This document shows positions 1-8,641 of a DNA stretch of 64,000 bases, piece after piece. This DNA comes from Candidatus Methanogranum gryphiswaldense. GTDB lineage: Archaea > Thermoplasmatota > Thermoplasmata > Methanomassiliicoccales > Methanomethylophilaceae. The position numbers and the translations under genes are program-made. The notes beneath the pieces are model-generated. The model worked only from the letters and a program-made list of their open reading frames with translations. It ran no database searches and was not told where the DNA came from. Numbering within the stretch: position 1 is the first letter of the stretch; every line of letters begins with the position of its first letter. Location of the stretch: assembly GCA_019262145.1 (NCBI GenBank), contig CP076745.1:1-64000 (forward strand). The letters run 5' to 3'.

Positions 1-1697
1 TCGAAACCGCCAGTAAAGGCAGCATCGTTCGAATAGCTGAGCCATGTGACAAGTGCTCCGCTCTTTTCCTCATCTGAATATGAGGCCCATAGTTCATTCA
101 TCGAACTAGAATCGGTTGTTGAAATTGTATATCCGAGTCCTCCGAAATAATCATCATCGCTTTCGGAATTGGTCGGAACTGACGCATCGATAGCATACAG
201 TACATTTGGCACCAATATTAGAATGACGGCAAAAATAACTGTTGCTAACGGTACAGGTTTGCCGATCTTCTTCAATTTTGCCTTGAAATCCCCGCCTCTT
301 ATTCCAGAGAAATAGGATCTTAAGTTTGCCCATCTGATCGCAAACACTATTACTGCTGCGGATGCGACCGCGAATCCGATACCTGCAACAACTGCATATG
401 AAACAGAATACCAACCAATGCAGAACAATGAGATGATGAGGAACATCGTGAACGAATATTTCCTGGAATCGAGATTCTTGCGGTACTTATACAGCATCCA
501 CAGGAATAGCAAGATCGGCATCCAAAGGGTTAGCCATCCATAATACGCCGCCATATTGGATATCGACGTATGAGAACCAGCCATCAATGCCTGCATCAAT
601 GAACCCTGGTAGTAATTATTGCCGTATACCAGTGCAGAGTACAGATCATTCGCGAAGAAGAAAAGCGCAACAACAATTACTGCTGCTATTGCGACAATTA
701 TCGGGATCATGATGACCCACGGTTTCTTAGCGGTGATCGTGAAGATCAAAACCAATGCTACTGAAAGTATTCCTAGGAGGAATATTCCTGAAAACACTGG
801 TTCCCAGAGACCTGCTGCGACATAGTAAGGTGCGGATATGAGTACACCCATAAGGATAACAACGGAATAGACACCGACTGTTAGGGAGATATCCTTTGAC
901 CTGAAACGGTCAATAAGCGCCTGCAAGACCATTAGAACGACCAGACATGTAAGAATGATCCTGAACTGGTTCCATGAAAGTGCGATTAATACGAACAGGA
1001 AACCTGCAATCAATGTGTTCTTCAGAAGAGACCTGTTACTTACAAGTGCCCTGATTCCTACATTGCGTGACATGTCCAGATCTTCCATTGCCCTTAGCAG
1101 GAAGTATACCATCCATGCGAACATGAATCCAACGAAGGCGTATTCGGTTCCGTTCGAGAACACGGTTGTCATTATTAGTAGCGCGAAGAATGCGTACAAG
1201 AGCGCTGCTAGTATGCCGATTACGTTGTCATTGCCAAACATTTTCTTGGCGACAAGATAGACGGGATAACATGTCAAAGCGGCTATTATGGGCGTTGACC
1301 ATGCGAGTGTTCCAGCTGCCGCGGTGGCAGTAGAAACTCCAAACAGCGAAACGATTCCTGCTACTCCCGCCAGGATTACATCCATGAGAGGCGGGTAGAC
1401 ATTCAGTGACCCGATAGGATAGTTAAGTGCCGAATTAGTGGTACTAAAAGTTCCATTAAGGATACTGATGATCGTATTTAGATGATTCGAAGCACTTGTT
1501 CCACCGGACAAAGCGAAGTTGTCCCCCGCGGAGATACCGTAGGCGAACACAAATCTGATGAGAAATGCCATCAGAATGATCGCCATGAGCGTTAACAAGC
1601 GCCATTTCCTCCTAAACCATCCTTGTCCGCTGTCTCCCGACGAACGAACTTCCCCATCTCCCGAGGGGGCGGCTGACTTGATTGCAAATTTGCGCAT
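1..1697 (-). CDS. STT3/AglB-like oligosaccharyltransferase, 3' end outside the window
   Basis: The frame opens at ATG 1697 and stays open to the window edge (565 codons seen, C-terminus missing). After a short charged N-terminus there is a transmembrane helix (about residues 33-54), then a loop with YPIG (93-96) and YPPLMD (101-106), which matches the first loop of archaeal STT3/AglB. Many further hydrophobic helices follow, then a soluble domain starting near residue 500. STT3 enzymes transfer lipid-linked glycans to Asn-X-Ser/Thr on the outer membrane face. Two catalytic landmarks look altered: the first-loop acidic motif reads GDNF, and the WWDYG position appears as WLSYS near residue 552. 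A TATA-like stretch lies at 1739-1748. The family call is from composition and motifs; activity is uncertain. Confidence 0.7.
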   Translation of the reverse strand, partial: MRKFAIKSAAPSGDGEVRSSGDSGQGWFRRKWRLLTLMAIILMAFLIRFVFAYGISAGDNFALSGGTSASNHLNTIISILNGTFSTTNSALNYPIGSLNVYPPLMDVILAGVAGIVSLFGVSTATAAAGTLAWSTPIIAALTCYPVYLVAKKMFGNDNVIGILAALLYAFFALLIMTTVFSNGTEYAFVGFMFAWMVYFLLRAMEDLDMSRNVGIRALVSNRSLLKNTLIAGFLFVLIALSWNQFRIILTCLVVLMVLQALIDRFRSKDISLTVGVYSVVILMGVLISAPYYVAAGLWEPVFSGIFLLGILSVALVLIFTITAKKPWVIMIPIIVAIAAVIVVALFFFANDLYSALVYGNNYYQGSLMQALMAGSHTSISNMAAYYGWLTLWMPILLFLWMLYKYRKNLDSRKYSFTMFLIISLFCIGWYSVSYAVVAGIGFAVASAAVIVFAIRWANLRSYFSGIRGGDFKAKLKKIGKPVPLATVIFAVILILVPNVLYAIDASVPTNSESDDDYFGGLGYTISTTDSSSMNELWASYSDEEKSGALVTWLSYSNDAAFTGGF

Positions 1698-1738
1698 TCT
1701 TAAATCTCCATTAAAGAATAGAGGTTGATGTGGGATTG

Positions 1739-1748
1739 GCTATATATA
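1739..1748 (-). promoter_or_regulatory. TATA-like promoter element of the STT3-like gene
   Basis: An alternating TA stretch lies about 42-52 bases upstream of the ATG at 1697. Archaeal TATA boxes lie about 25 bases before the transcript start, so the leader would be roughly 20 bases. Confidence 0.45.
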
Positions 1749-1808
1749 GGTTTACCGCGCCCGCGTTTATAAGGAAAACAATGAATGCCGAACAGGATAA
1801 AATAAAAC

Positions 1809-2456
1809 TCAAAGAACCGAACGTATCTCTTCGCAAAGCTCTTTGGCTGATGCTGCTGGGTCTTCTGATTTGTATATGGCCCTTCCTACTATGACATAAT
1901 CTGCTCCTGCAGATATCGCATAAGATGCGGAACCGCCTTGCGCGCCTACCCCCGGAGACATTATTTTTCTGTTTCCGATGATCGCCCGTATTGCTTCTAC
2001 CCTCTCAGGACGGGTCGCAGGCGCAATAAATCCTGCAACTCCGCATTTTACACCCATTCTAGCCATCTCTTCCGCGTGTATGGCCGTGAAGGTCTTTCCC
2101 CCAGGATGGCTCATTTCGGTTACAGCGTATATTTCCGCCTCGTTGCCAGCGGTCTTTACGGCTTCTGAAAGAGAATCTTCACCGGTGAATGCATGAACTA
2201 TTACGGCGGATGCCCCTCTGTTCACAGCATTCTCAACTATGAGGTGCACTGTGTTTGGAATATCGGCAACTTTGAAATCGCATACTACATCCGTATATTT
2301 GGAAAGTTCCGTGATCATCTCTGGCCCTGATGAAAGTACCAGAGGCCAATTTATCTTCACAGCGTCTATGTACTCAGATACCTCGTTGACTATCTTGACG
2401 GCCTTACTCCTATCCGTCTCATCCAACGCGAGAACCAAGCGGGTGTCCTTTTTCAT
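1809..2456 (-). CDS. pyrF: orotidine 5'-phosphate decarboxylase
   Basis: This 215-residue TIM-barrel enzyme decarboxylates OMP to UMP, the last step of de novo UMP synthesis. The catalytic D-x-K-x-x-D array is visible as DFKVAD (D60, K62, D65), with the LALD strand at the N-terminus and the phosphate-binding end of the barrel (SPGVGAQGG, then GADYVIVGR). The length is typical of archaeal PyrF. It ends in TGA and is transcribed away from the radical SAM gene starting at 2510, with about 50 bases between them. Confidence 0.95.
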   Translation of the reverse strand: MKKDTRLVLALDETDRSKAVKIVNEVSEYIDAVKINWPLVLSSGPEMITELSKYTDVVCDFKVADIPNTVHLIVENAVNRGASAVIVHAFTGEDSLSEAVKTAGNEAEIYAVTEMSHPGGKTFTAIHAEEMARMGVKCGVAGFIAPATRPERVEAIRAIIGNRKIMSPGVGAQGGSASYAISAGADYVIVGRAIYKSEDPAASAKELCEEIRSVL

Positions 2457-2509
2457 TGTCCATACTAGTCCTCCAATGGTTATTAAATCATCGCACCGAT
2501 GAGGGTCCG

Positions 2510-3574
2510 ATGAGCATTAAGAGGTTCGAATATGGGTCTGCCGTAAACGGTAAAACTCTGGCTGAAGGTTGTAAACACTGTATACAGGGGTCCAAAATGG
2601 TCCTTCTTGTCACAGGAAGATGCGATACTGGATGTTTTTATTGTCCTGTATCTGCCGAAAAAAAAGGCAAGGATGTCATATACGCCAATGAAAAAAAGGT
2701 CCTGAACAATAACGAGATAATCGCCGAGGCCGAATCCATGGATGCAACTGGTACTGGAATCACTGGAGGAGACCCTCTAGGGGTCATGGAAAGGACCGTG
2801 GAGATGATCACACTTCTCAAAGGACATTTCGGACAGAACCATCATATCCACCTCTACACCTCGATGATCGACCTGGAAAAAGTACGGGTCCTAAAAGAAA
2901 AAGGATTGGACGAAATACGGTTCCATCCATCTCCATCCATATGGGATAAAATGGAAACAACATCTCTCAAAGAGATAATTGATCATATCGACATTGATGT
3001 AGGAATAGAAGTGCCAGCAATACCAAAAATGGAAGAACAGCTTAATGCCCTGATTCAATATTCGACGAAAATCGGTGTTAAATTCATTAACCTCAATGAA
3101 CTAGAATTTTCAGAAAGTAACTGGGACATGATGGAAAAACACGGATTTGAGATCAAAGATGACCTTTCGTCTTCTGTACTGGGTTCTGAAGAACTCGCTA
3201 TCCGTTTAATGAAAAATAACAAAAAAGCACCAATTCATTTCTGTTCATCTGTCTTCAAAGATGGAGTGCAGCTAAGACAGAGATTGATACGCCGTGCCCA
3301 ACACACAGCAAAAGAATATGATGTCATAACTGAAGATGGCACAATAATCAAGGGCCTGTTATACTCGGATGACCTTGATAAGGCAGCCAAGGTCCTTTGT
3401 GAAGAATATAACGTACCATCAGAACTAATGTTCATTGACAAAGAAAGAAACCGTATGGAAGTTGCATCTTGGGTGCTAGAAGAACTTGCTGACGAGCTTC
3501 CGTTCAAATGTTACATTGTGGAAGAATATTCCACAGCAGACAGACTCGAAGTTGAAAGAACTCCTCTAAATTGA
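2510..3574 (+). CDS. radical SAM protein of the COG2108 type
   Basis: A protein of 354 residues, starting at the ATG at 2510; an upstream in-frame start at 2456 would overlap pyrF and add residues unlike the family. The radical SAM cluster motif is C38-x3-C42-x2-C45 (GRCDTGCFYC), preceded by C21-x2-C24, which could be part of a second metal site. TGGDPLG matches the SAM-binding GGE-like segment. I recall this arrangement from archaeal proteins related to pyruvate formate-lyase activating enzyme (COG2108), whose substrate is unknown. It converges on the RNA polymerase operon. Confidence 0.75.
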   Translation: MSIKRFEYGSAVNGKTLAEGCKHCIQGSKMVLLVTGRCDTGCFYCPVSAEKKGKDVIYANEKKVLNNNEIIAEAESMDATGTGITGGDPLGVMERTVEMITLLKGHFGQNHHIHLYTSMIDLEKVRVLKEKGLDEIRFHPSPSIWDKMETTSLKEIIDHIDIDVGIEVPAIPKMEEQLNALIQYSTKIGVKFINLNELEFSESNWDMMEKHGFEIKDDLSSSVLGSEELAIRLMKNNKKAPIHFCSSVFKDGVQLRQRLIRRAQHTAKEYDVITEDGTIIKGLLYSDDLDKAAKVLCEEYNVPSELMFIDKERNRMEVASWVLEELADELPFKCYIVEEYSTADRLEVERTPLN

Positions 3575-3637
3575 ATGTCTGGGTATTTCAAAATTATAAA
3601 AACGTAAAAAGTTTTTGGAAAACAGTTTCGGCCACAC

Positions 3638-3655
3638 CGGCGCCTTTCGGCACCG
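3638..3655 (-). terminator. GNRA-capped hairpin after nusA, possible operon terminator
   Basis: Read on the minus strand, two 7-base arms (CGGUGCC and GGCGCCG, one G-U pair) enclose a GAAA tetraloop. It lies 17-34 bases past the nusA stop and is followed within 45 bases by two T-rich runs. It is the strongest RNA structure in the gap between nusA and the radical SAM gene. It may end the rpo operon or protect its 3' end. Confidence 0.5.
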
Positions 3656-3671
3656 TTCCTGGGGGATGCCT

Positions 3672-4100
3672 TCAATCCACGCTTAGGCTTTGGATCTCGT
3701 GATGTCTGTTCACTATATCCCTTGCTATGCGGAGATTCTTTCCGGCCTTGCCGATTGCACGTCCCTTGAGCTTGGGATCAACCGTAATGGTTGCGTGCGT
3801 GATATTTCCGCGCTGCTCGATAACGACCTTCTGAGGATTGTAGATGTGGAATACATTCATGACGAACTGTTCAGGATCTTCGGAATATTCCACTACCTGG
3901 ATGTTCTTTCCTGTTTTATCCTTGAGCTTTATCACGTGCTCTCCCTTTTTACCTACGGCGATGTTACCCTGTCCTTTCTCAACAACGAACACAAGCTTAT
4001 CATCAGCATCCATACAATCTATCGCATTGGCTTTCGTGATCGATTCGAATAGTGCGATGAATCTGAGCGTGTCCTCGGTAAGTACGATATCTGCTGCCAT
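3672..4100 (-). CDS. nusA: NusA-like transcription factor with KH domains
   Basis: This 142-residue protein is the archaeal short NusA: two KH RNA-binding domains without the bacterial N-terminal or S1 parts. Glycine-containing KH loops are visible as GNIAVGKKGEHV and GRAIGKAGKN. It is the last gene of the rpo operon (H-B-A1-A2-L30e-NusA), four bases after rpl30e. In many archaea rps12, rps7 and elongation factors follow; here the operon ends and a convergent gene begins. Its role in termination or elongation is inferred from the bacterial homologue. Confidence 0.9.
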   Translation of the reverse strand: MAADIVLTEDTLRFIALFESITKANAIDCMDADDKLVFVVEKGQGNIAVGKKGEHVIKLKDKTGKNIQVVEYSEDPEQFVMNVFHIYNPQKVVIEQRGNITHATITVDPKLKGRAIGKAGKNLRIARDIVNRHHEIQSLSVD

Positions 4101-4104
4101 GTTC

Positions 4105-4392
4105 TCACAACGTTAAGATGTTAGAGGTACCCTTGTCGATGACCGCAAGCGCGGATACGGAAAAGGGCTTACCACAAAGGGCACCAAGCTCCATGTTGTT
4201 ACCCTCGTAGACGTGTGTTTTCACGTTACTGTTGTCCTTCAAGACATCACTGGGGCAGTTCCTTGCCAGAATTATCATCTGGGCCTTTCCTGCCTTCACT
4301 GCTTTCTCTGTCTGATCCACACCAAACTCGACCCTTCCGGTCGTGATGGCGGCTTTCAATGCTCTGCTTATATCTATTTTTTCTTCGCTCAT
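4105..4392 (-). CDS. rpl30e: large-subunit ribosomal protein L30e
   Basis: A 95-residue L7Ae/L30e-fold protein. LKAAITTGRVEFGVDQTEK near the start, ILARNCPSD in the middle and a C-terminal hydrophobic strand are typical. It sits between rpoA2 and nusA, its usual archaeal place; its ATG overlaps the rpoA2 stop by four bases, implying translational coupling. Confidence 0.93.
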   Translation of the reverse strand: MSEEKIDISRALKAAITTGRVEFGVDQTEKAVKAGKAQMIILARNCPSDVLKDNSNVKTHVYEGNNMELGALCGKPFSVSALAVIDKGTSNILTL

Positions 4393-5831
4393 TCATCTTC
4401 CCCCTTTTTCTTGGGTGTGTAAATTAAGTTTACTGCACCGGTTCCCAATGTAACCGGCTGTCCAACGATAATGTTCTCTGTTACTCCTTCGAGGTGATCG
4501 ACCTCTCCGACCATCGCAGCGTGCAACAGATGCGCAGCTGTGATTTCGAATGCCGCTCTTGCGAGTACAGAGGATTTCTTTCCAGACACTCCGTGCCTTC
4601 CGATAGCCTTCACATAACCATCATTGGTCATGAGATCAGCCACTAGCATGATGTGCCTGATATCTACATCCAGACCAGCTTCTCCGAGAGTTCCCATAGC
4701 CTCGTGTATTATCGAGTTCCTTGCGGCCTCGATACCCAAGACGTCTGCTACCTCCAGGATACTGTTGGTCATGACATTTTCAGTGTCAACTCCTTCGATC
4801 TTCAGGACCTCTTTCAGATTACTTCCTTCGGTAATAATCTTCCAGGTTCCTTCTGTGTGTGAAAGAACTGCTCTTGTGATGCCGTCAATGCCCTTGATCT
4901 TAGAGTTCTTGACTGCATCGTACATTGACTGGAGTTTTTTAAAGGACGGTTCGTCCGAAGCTATCACTATATCGAAATCCGAGATATTGACCAATCCACG
5001 GACGGCCTTCACTCTGTTGAGCTTATCCACAATGTCCTCGGTCCTCAATCCACGGATCTCCATCTTGCGAAGATCCGGAACGATCACCAGTCTCATGTTG
5101 GTGATGTCTGTTTCGACGGCTGCTACATCGAGGAGCGTGGTCATCTCTATCTCGGACGCCACGTGGCGTGCCACGCTTTCATCTTCGGCTGCAATTCCTT
5201 TTAGAGGAATGTCCATCGAAGGTGTACTTGGTATACGCCTGGCATCAACGATCTCGATCAACCTGGGCAGACCCTGCGTAACGTTGATGTTCGCAACTCC
5301 TGCGTAGTGGAAGGTACGCATGTTCATCTGTGTACCTGGTTCTCCGATAGAGTGCGCCGCCATTACTCCAGCTGACTCATTCTGATCCATGAGATGTGCT
5401 GTGTACATCCTCTCTGCGACCTTTATGAGCTTCTCACATGTAGCATCATCGAAACTGGCATCCTGAATGGCAATTGCGATGTCACATACGATCTTCATAG
5501 GCAGAGGTTGGCTGTACTTATTGACAATAGAGAAAAGCTGGCTCTCTATAGCTGTCAACTCGTGAGTGTGGAAGACCTCTTCCATTGGTTCTGCCTTGGC
5601 TTCTTCGACAGTTTTCTTGGTCTTGACCGGTGTGGCCTTGCGAGCCGTGCGTTTACCTATTTTGTTTAGCACCGACTCGGCTTCTTCCTCTGACAATCCC
5701 AATTCGACGAGTTCTTCGGTCCCTGCCGCACTGATTGCGCTGAGGGTGTTGTATTTCGTCAGCAGAAGATTCGAGACCTCCTCGCTGATTTCCCTATTCA
5801 TCAATGCCTTCAAAGTATCCTTCTTAGCCAT
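4389..5831 (-). CDS. rpoA2: DNA-directed RNA polymerase subunit A''
   Basis: The C-terminal part of the largest polymerase subunit, including the trigger loop. ATG 5831 (480 residues) follows a good ribosome site (GGAGGTGA); a GTG two codons upstream is possible. Family members are usually nearer 390 residues. The surplus is an N-terminal block of about 90 residues: a helix-hairpin-helix-like segment (residues 10-60) and a charged K/E/A-rich linker. The trigger loop motif is AHSIGEPGTQMNMRTFHYAGV, with H where I expect Q and N where I expect T. The gene overlaps rpoA1 upstream and rpl30e downstream. Confidence 0.95.
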   Translation of the reverse strand: MAKKDTLKALMNREISEEVSNLLLTKYNTLSAISAAGTEELVELGLSEEEAESVLNKIGKRTARKATPVKTKKTVEEAKAEPMEEVFHTHELTAIESQLFSIVNKYSQPLPMKIVCDIAIAIQDASFDDATCEKLIKVAERMYTAHLMDQNESAGVMAAHSIGEPGTQMNMRTFHYAGVANINVTQGLPRLIEIVDARRIPSTPSMDIPLKGIAAEDESVARHVASEIEMTTLLDVAAVETDITNMRLVIVPDLRKMEIRGLRTEDIVDKLNRVKAVRGLVNISDFDIVIASDEPSFKKLQSMYDAVKNSKIKGIDGITRAVLSHTEGTWKIITEGSNLKEVLKIEGVDTENVMTNSILEVADVLGIEAARNSIIHEAMGTLGEAGLDVDIRHIMLVADLMTNDGYVKAIGRHGVSGKKSSVLARAAFEITAAHLLHAAMVGEVDHLEGVTENIIVGQPVTLGTGAVNLIYTPKKKGEDE

Positions 5832-5833
5832 TA

Positions 5834-8641
5834 TCACTCACCTCCTCCTTCGTAATCAGTATCGAGGTCGTCGAATTCTTCGCTTTCCTCTTCCTCTGTA
5901 TACTCCATCTCATCCTTCTCTCTGGATCCGTAATCGTCACCGATATCACGGTCGTCAGTGTGATGCAATATCCTATCGGCATTCTCACCTAGAACTTCCG
6001 CGAACAGATCATCCAGATCGATGGCCTTTCCCCTTACGGTCCTTGTGGGATCCACTCCGTCCTCTCCGTATTTGAATTGAACAACGGTTCCGATTGTGTT
6101 TCTGACAGTTCCATCAGATGTCAACTTTAGATCTTCAAGTGCAGATACCAGTCTTCTCTGCATGTAACCGGACCTTGATGTCCTGACCGCGGTATCGACC
6201 AGTCCTTCTCTTCCTCCCATAGCATGGAAGAAGAACTCGGTGGGATTCAGTCCAGTCTTATATGAGTTAGAGCAGAAACCTCTTGCGTATGCACCCAGAT
6301 CGCCCTTCTCGAAGTGAGGGAGAGTTCTGTCCCAATATCCTCTGGCAAGCCTCTCACCACGAACTGCCTGCTGCCCAACGCAACCGGCCATCTGAGAAAG
6401 GTTCAACATGGATCCACGAGCACCCGCTTTGGCCATGATGACCGCAGGGTTTGACATACCCAGGTGCTTTCCTGCGATACGTCCTGCCTCATCACGAGCA
6501 TCTCCGAGGGTCTTCATGACCTCGACCTCGAGGGTCTCTCTCAATGAACGTCCTGGCATCTGCTCGAGGGTTCCGTCCTGGTATGAAGATACGAGGTCCG
6601 TCACCTTGTTGATACACTCCTGGTTATAGTTGGCGATCTGCAATGCAGCCTCTTCGGGTATATCCTCGTCGCCGATTCCGGTACTGAATCCGTGATTCAT
6701 CAACGCACCCAATGCTAGCCTTGTTACCTGGTTTATGAACAGACATGCACGGTCGGACCCATAGTCACGAGCGATACGGTCAAGGATCTTTCCTTTGCTG
6801 TTACCGATACCTTTGGTATCGATGGTTCCACAAAGGAGCTTTCCATCACGTATCTTGACATATGCGTCATACTGACAGTCCTCTTTCTTGCATCCGCCTT
6901 TACAGTTTACGCAGATGTTCGCCTTGAATGTCGTGCGGAAATCCTCCGGCAGGACGATCGAGAACAACTGCTTGCCCGTCCAGTATTGCTTTCCTTTATC
7001 GTCGACAAATGGCTCGGGGATCTTGATATCATCCAACTTGGACAAGATATTCATGGCCTCGAACATGTCGAAATGAGGATTCTTATACGTAAGGAAGTAG
7101 GCACCTGTGATATGGTCGTGGATCGCACCGATGATCGGACCTCCGTATCTGGGTGACAGGATGTTCTCCTGGACCTGCATGATGATACGCGCTTCTGCAC
7201 GTGCTTCATCGCTCTGCAGAACATGGAGGTTCATCTCATCTCCATCGAAATCAGCATTGTATGGCGGACAATCACATAGATTGAACCTGAACGTACGCCC
7301 AGGCATGATCTTCACACGGTGAGCCATCATGGACATCCTGTGCAGAGAAGGCTGCCTGTTGAAGAGAACCACATCTCCGTCGACCAACTGTCTCTCGACA
7401 GCATAATCTATGGCTATGTTCTCGGCCACCTCTGCGGCGTTCCTCTGTGTAACCCTGATCCTTCTACCATCAGGCCTGATCACATAGTTCACTCCGGGAA
7501 GGTATTCTCCTTCATCTCCGGGCTCTGGTCCACGGGTGATCATCTCTCTTATCTTTGTGATGTTGTGCTCATTCACATGAACGGGCACTGTCAGTTCCCT
7601 TGCCGCCCTTATGGGTATTCCGACATCGTTGATCGAAAGCAACGGATCTGGTGATATGACCGTACGAGCAGAGAAATTAACACGCTTTCCGGACAAATTA
7701 GATCTGAAACGACCTTCCTTACCCTTCAACCTCTGTGCGAGTGTCTTCAAAGGACGCCCGGACCTGTGTCTTGCAGGTGGGATTCCAGATGTCTGATTGT
7801 CGAAATATGTGGTTATATGATACTGGAGAAGCTCCCAAAGATCTTCGACGATCAATTGTGGTGCTCCTGCATCACGATTTTCCCTTAGTCTCTGGTTGAT
7901 CCTAAGGACATCGACAAGCTTGTGCGTTAGATCATCCTCGGACCTGTCTCCAGAATCCAAGGTTATAGATGGCCTTACGGTCACAGGTGGCACTGCCAAT
8001 GCGGTCAATACCATCCATTCAGGCCTACATGTGGCGGGATCCATTCCAAGTGTGGTCAGGTCCTCGTCAGGTATGCGCTCCAGTCTCTCACGGACCTCTT
8101 TCGGTGTAAGTTTGTGGTTATCGTCAACCTCTCTGAAAGTTGTGGGCTTATCAAGTTTTATCTTGATCTGTTCAGCACCGCAATAGGGACATATTCCCTT
8201 TGTGGATGCGTCCTTAGCTGTGGCCTTGGAGAAGTTCTTGACCTCTATCGTTCCTCCTCCGAGGTCCCTCATCTCATCCATATCCTTCATACGCTCTTGG
8301 ATCTGGTCAGGTGATAACATGAGCCTTCCGCATGAGCGGCAGGTACTCTCAAGCATCATCTTTATGTCCTTGATGAATCCGACATGGATCACAGGCATCG
8401 CAAGATCGATGTGCCCAAAGTGTCCAGGACACTCGTCGACCTTGCATCCGCATGTTTTACAGCGTAGACCTGGCTCTATGACACCCATATGGGGGTCCAT
8501 GAGTCCCATCTCAATTGGATATCCTTCATCATCATACGTGTCCGCGGTGATGATCTTGGTAGCGGACATTTTCCTGATCTCCTCTGGGGAAACGCAGGAG
8601 AATTTGATCGATCCGATCCTTTTTGTTATTCCGCGCATCAT
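5834..8641 (-). CDS. rpoA1: DNA-directed RNA polymerase subunit A'
   Basis: The N-terminal part of the largest subunit, 935 residues, carrying the active site. The Mg-binding NADFDGDEMN loop is at about residue 460. The first zinc site is C61-x2-C64-x6-C71-x2-H74; more Cys pairs follow (CRSCG, CPYCG, and CVNCKGGC further on). The C-terminal 40 residues are very acidic. The start is a double ATG that overlaps the rpoB stop, so 8638 is also possible. It is co-transcribed with rpoB and rpoA2. Confidence 0.96.
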   Translation of the reverse strand: MMRGITKRIGSIKFSCVSPEEIRKMSATKIITADTYDDEGYPIEMGLMDPHMGVIEPGLRCKTCGCKVDECPGHFGHIDLAMPVIHVGFIKDIKMMLESTCRSCGRLMLSPDQIQERMKDMDEMRDLGGGTIEVKNFSKATAKDASTKGICPYCGAEQIKIKLDKPTTFREVDDNHKLTPKEVRERLERIPDEDLTTLGMDPATCRPEWMVLTALAVPPVTVRPSITLDSGDRSEDDLTHKLVDVLRINQRLRENRDAGAPQLIVEDLWELLQYHITTYFDNQTSGIPPARHRSGRPLKTLAQRLKGKEGRFRSNLSGKRVNFSARTVISPDPLLSINDVGIPIRAARELTVPVHVNEHNITKIREMITRGPEPGDEGEYLPGVNYVIRPDGRRIRVTQRNAAEVAENIAIDYAVERQLVDGDVVLFNRQPSLHRMSMMAHRVKIMPGRTFRFNLCDCPPYNADFDGDEMNLHVLQSDEARAEARIIMQVQENILSPRYGGPIIGAIHDHITGAYFLTYKNPHFDMFEAMNILSKLDDIKIPEPFVDDKGKQYWTGKQLFSIVLPEDFRTTFKANICVNCKGGCKKEDCQYDAYVKIRDGKLLCGTIDTKGIGNSKGKILDRIARDYGSDRACLFINQVTRLALGALMNHGFSTGIGDEDIPEEAALQIANYNQECINKVTDLVSSYQDGTLEQMPGRSLRETLEVEVMKTLGDARDEAGRIAGKHLGMSNPAVIMAKAGARGSMLNLSQMAGCVGQQAVRGERLARGYWDRTLPHFEKGDLGAYARGFCSNSYKTGLNPTEFFFHAMGGREGLVDTAVRTSRSGYMQRRLVSALEDLKLTSDGTVRNTIGTVVQFKYGEDGVDPTRTVRGKAIDLDDLFAEVLGENADRILHHTDDRDIGDDYGSREKDEMEYTEEEESEEFDDLDTDYEGGGE

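Noticed and set aside
154-414. 86-codon minus-strand frame near the window start
   Set aside because: It is a different frame of the same strand inside the STT3-like gene and gives a Cys/Arg-rich shadow.
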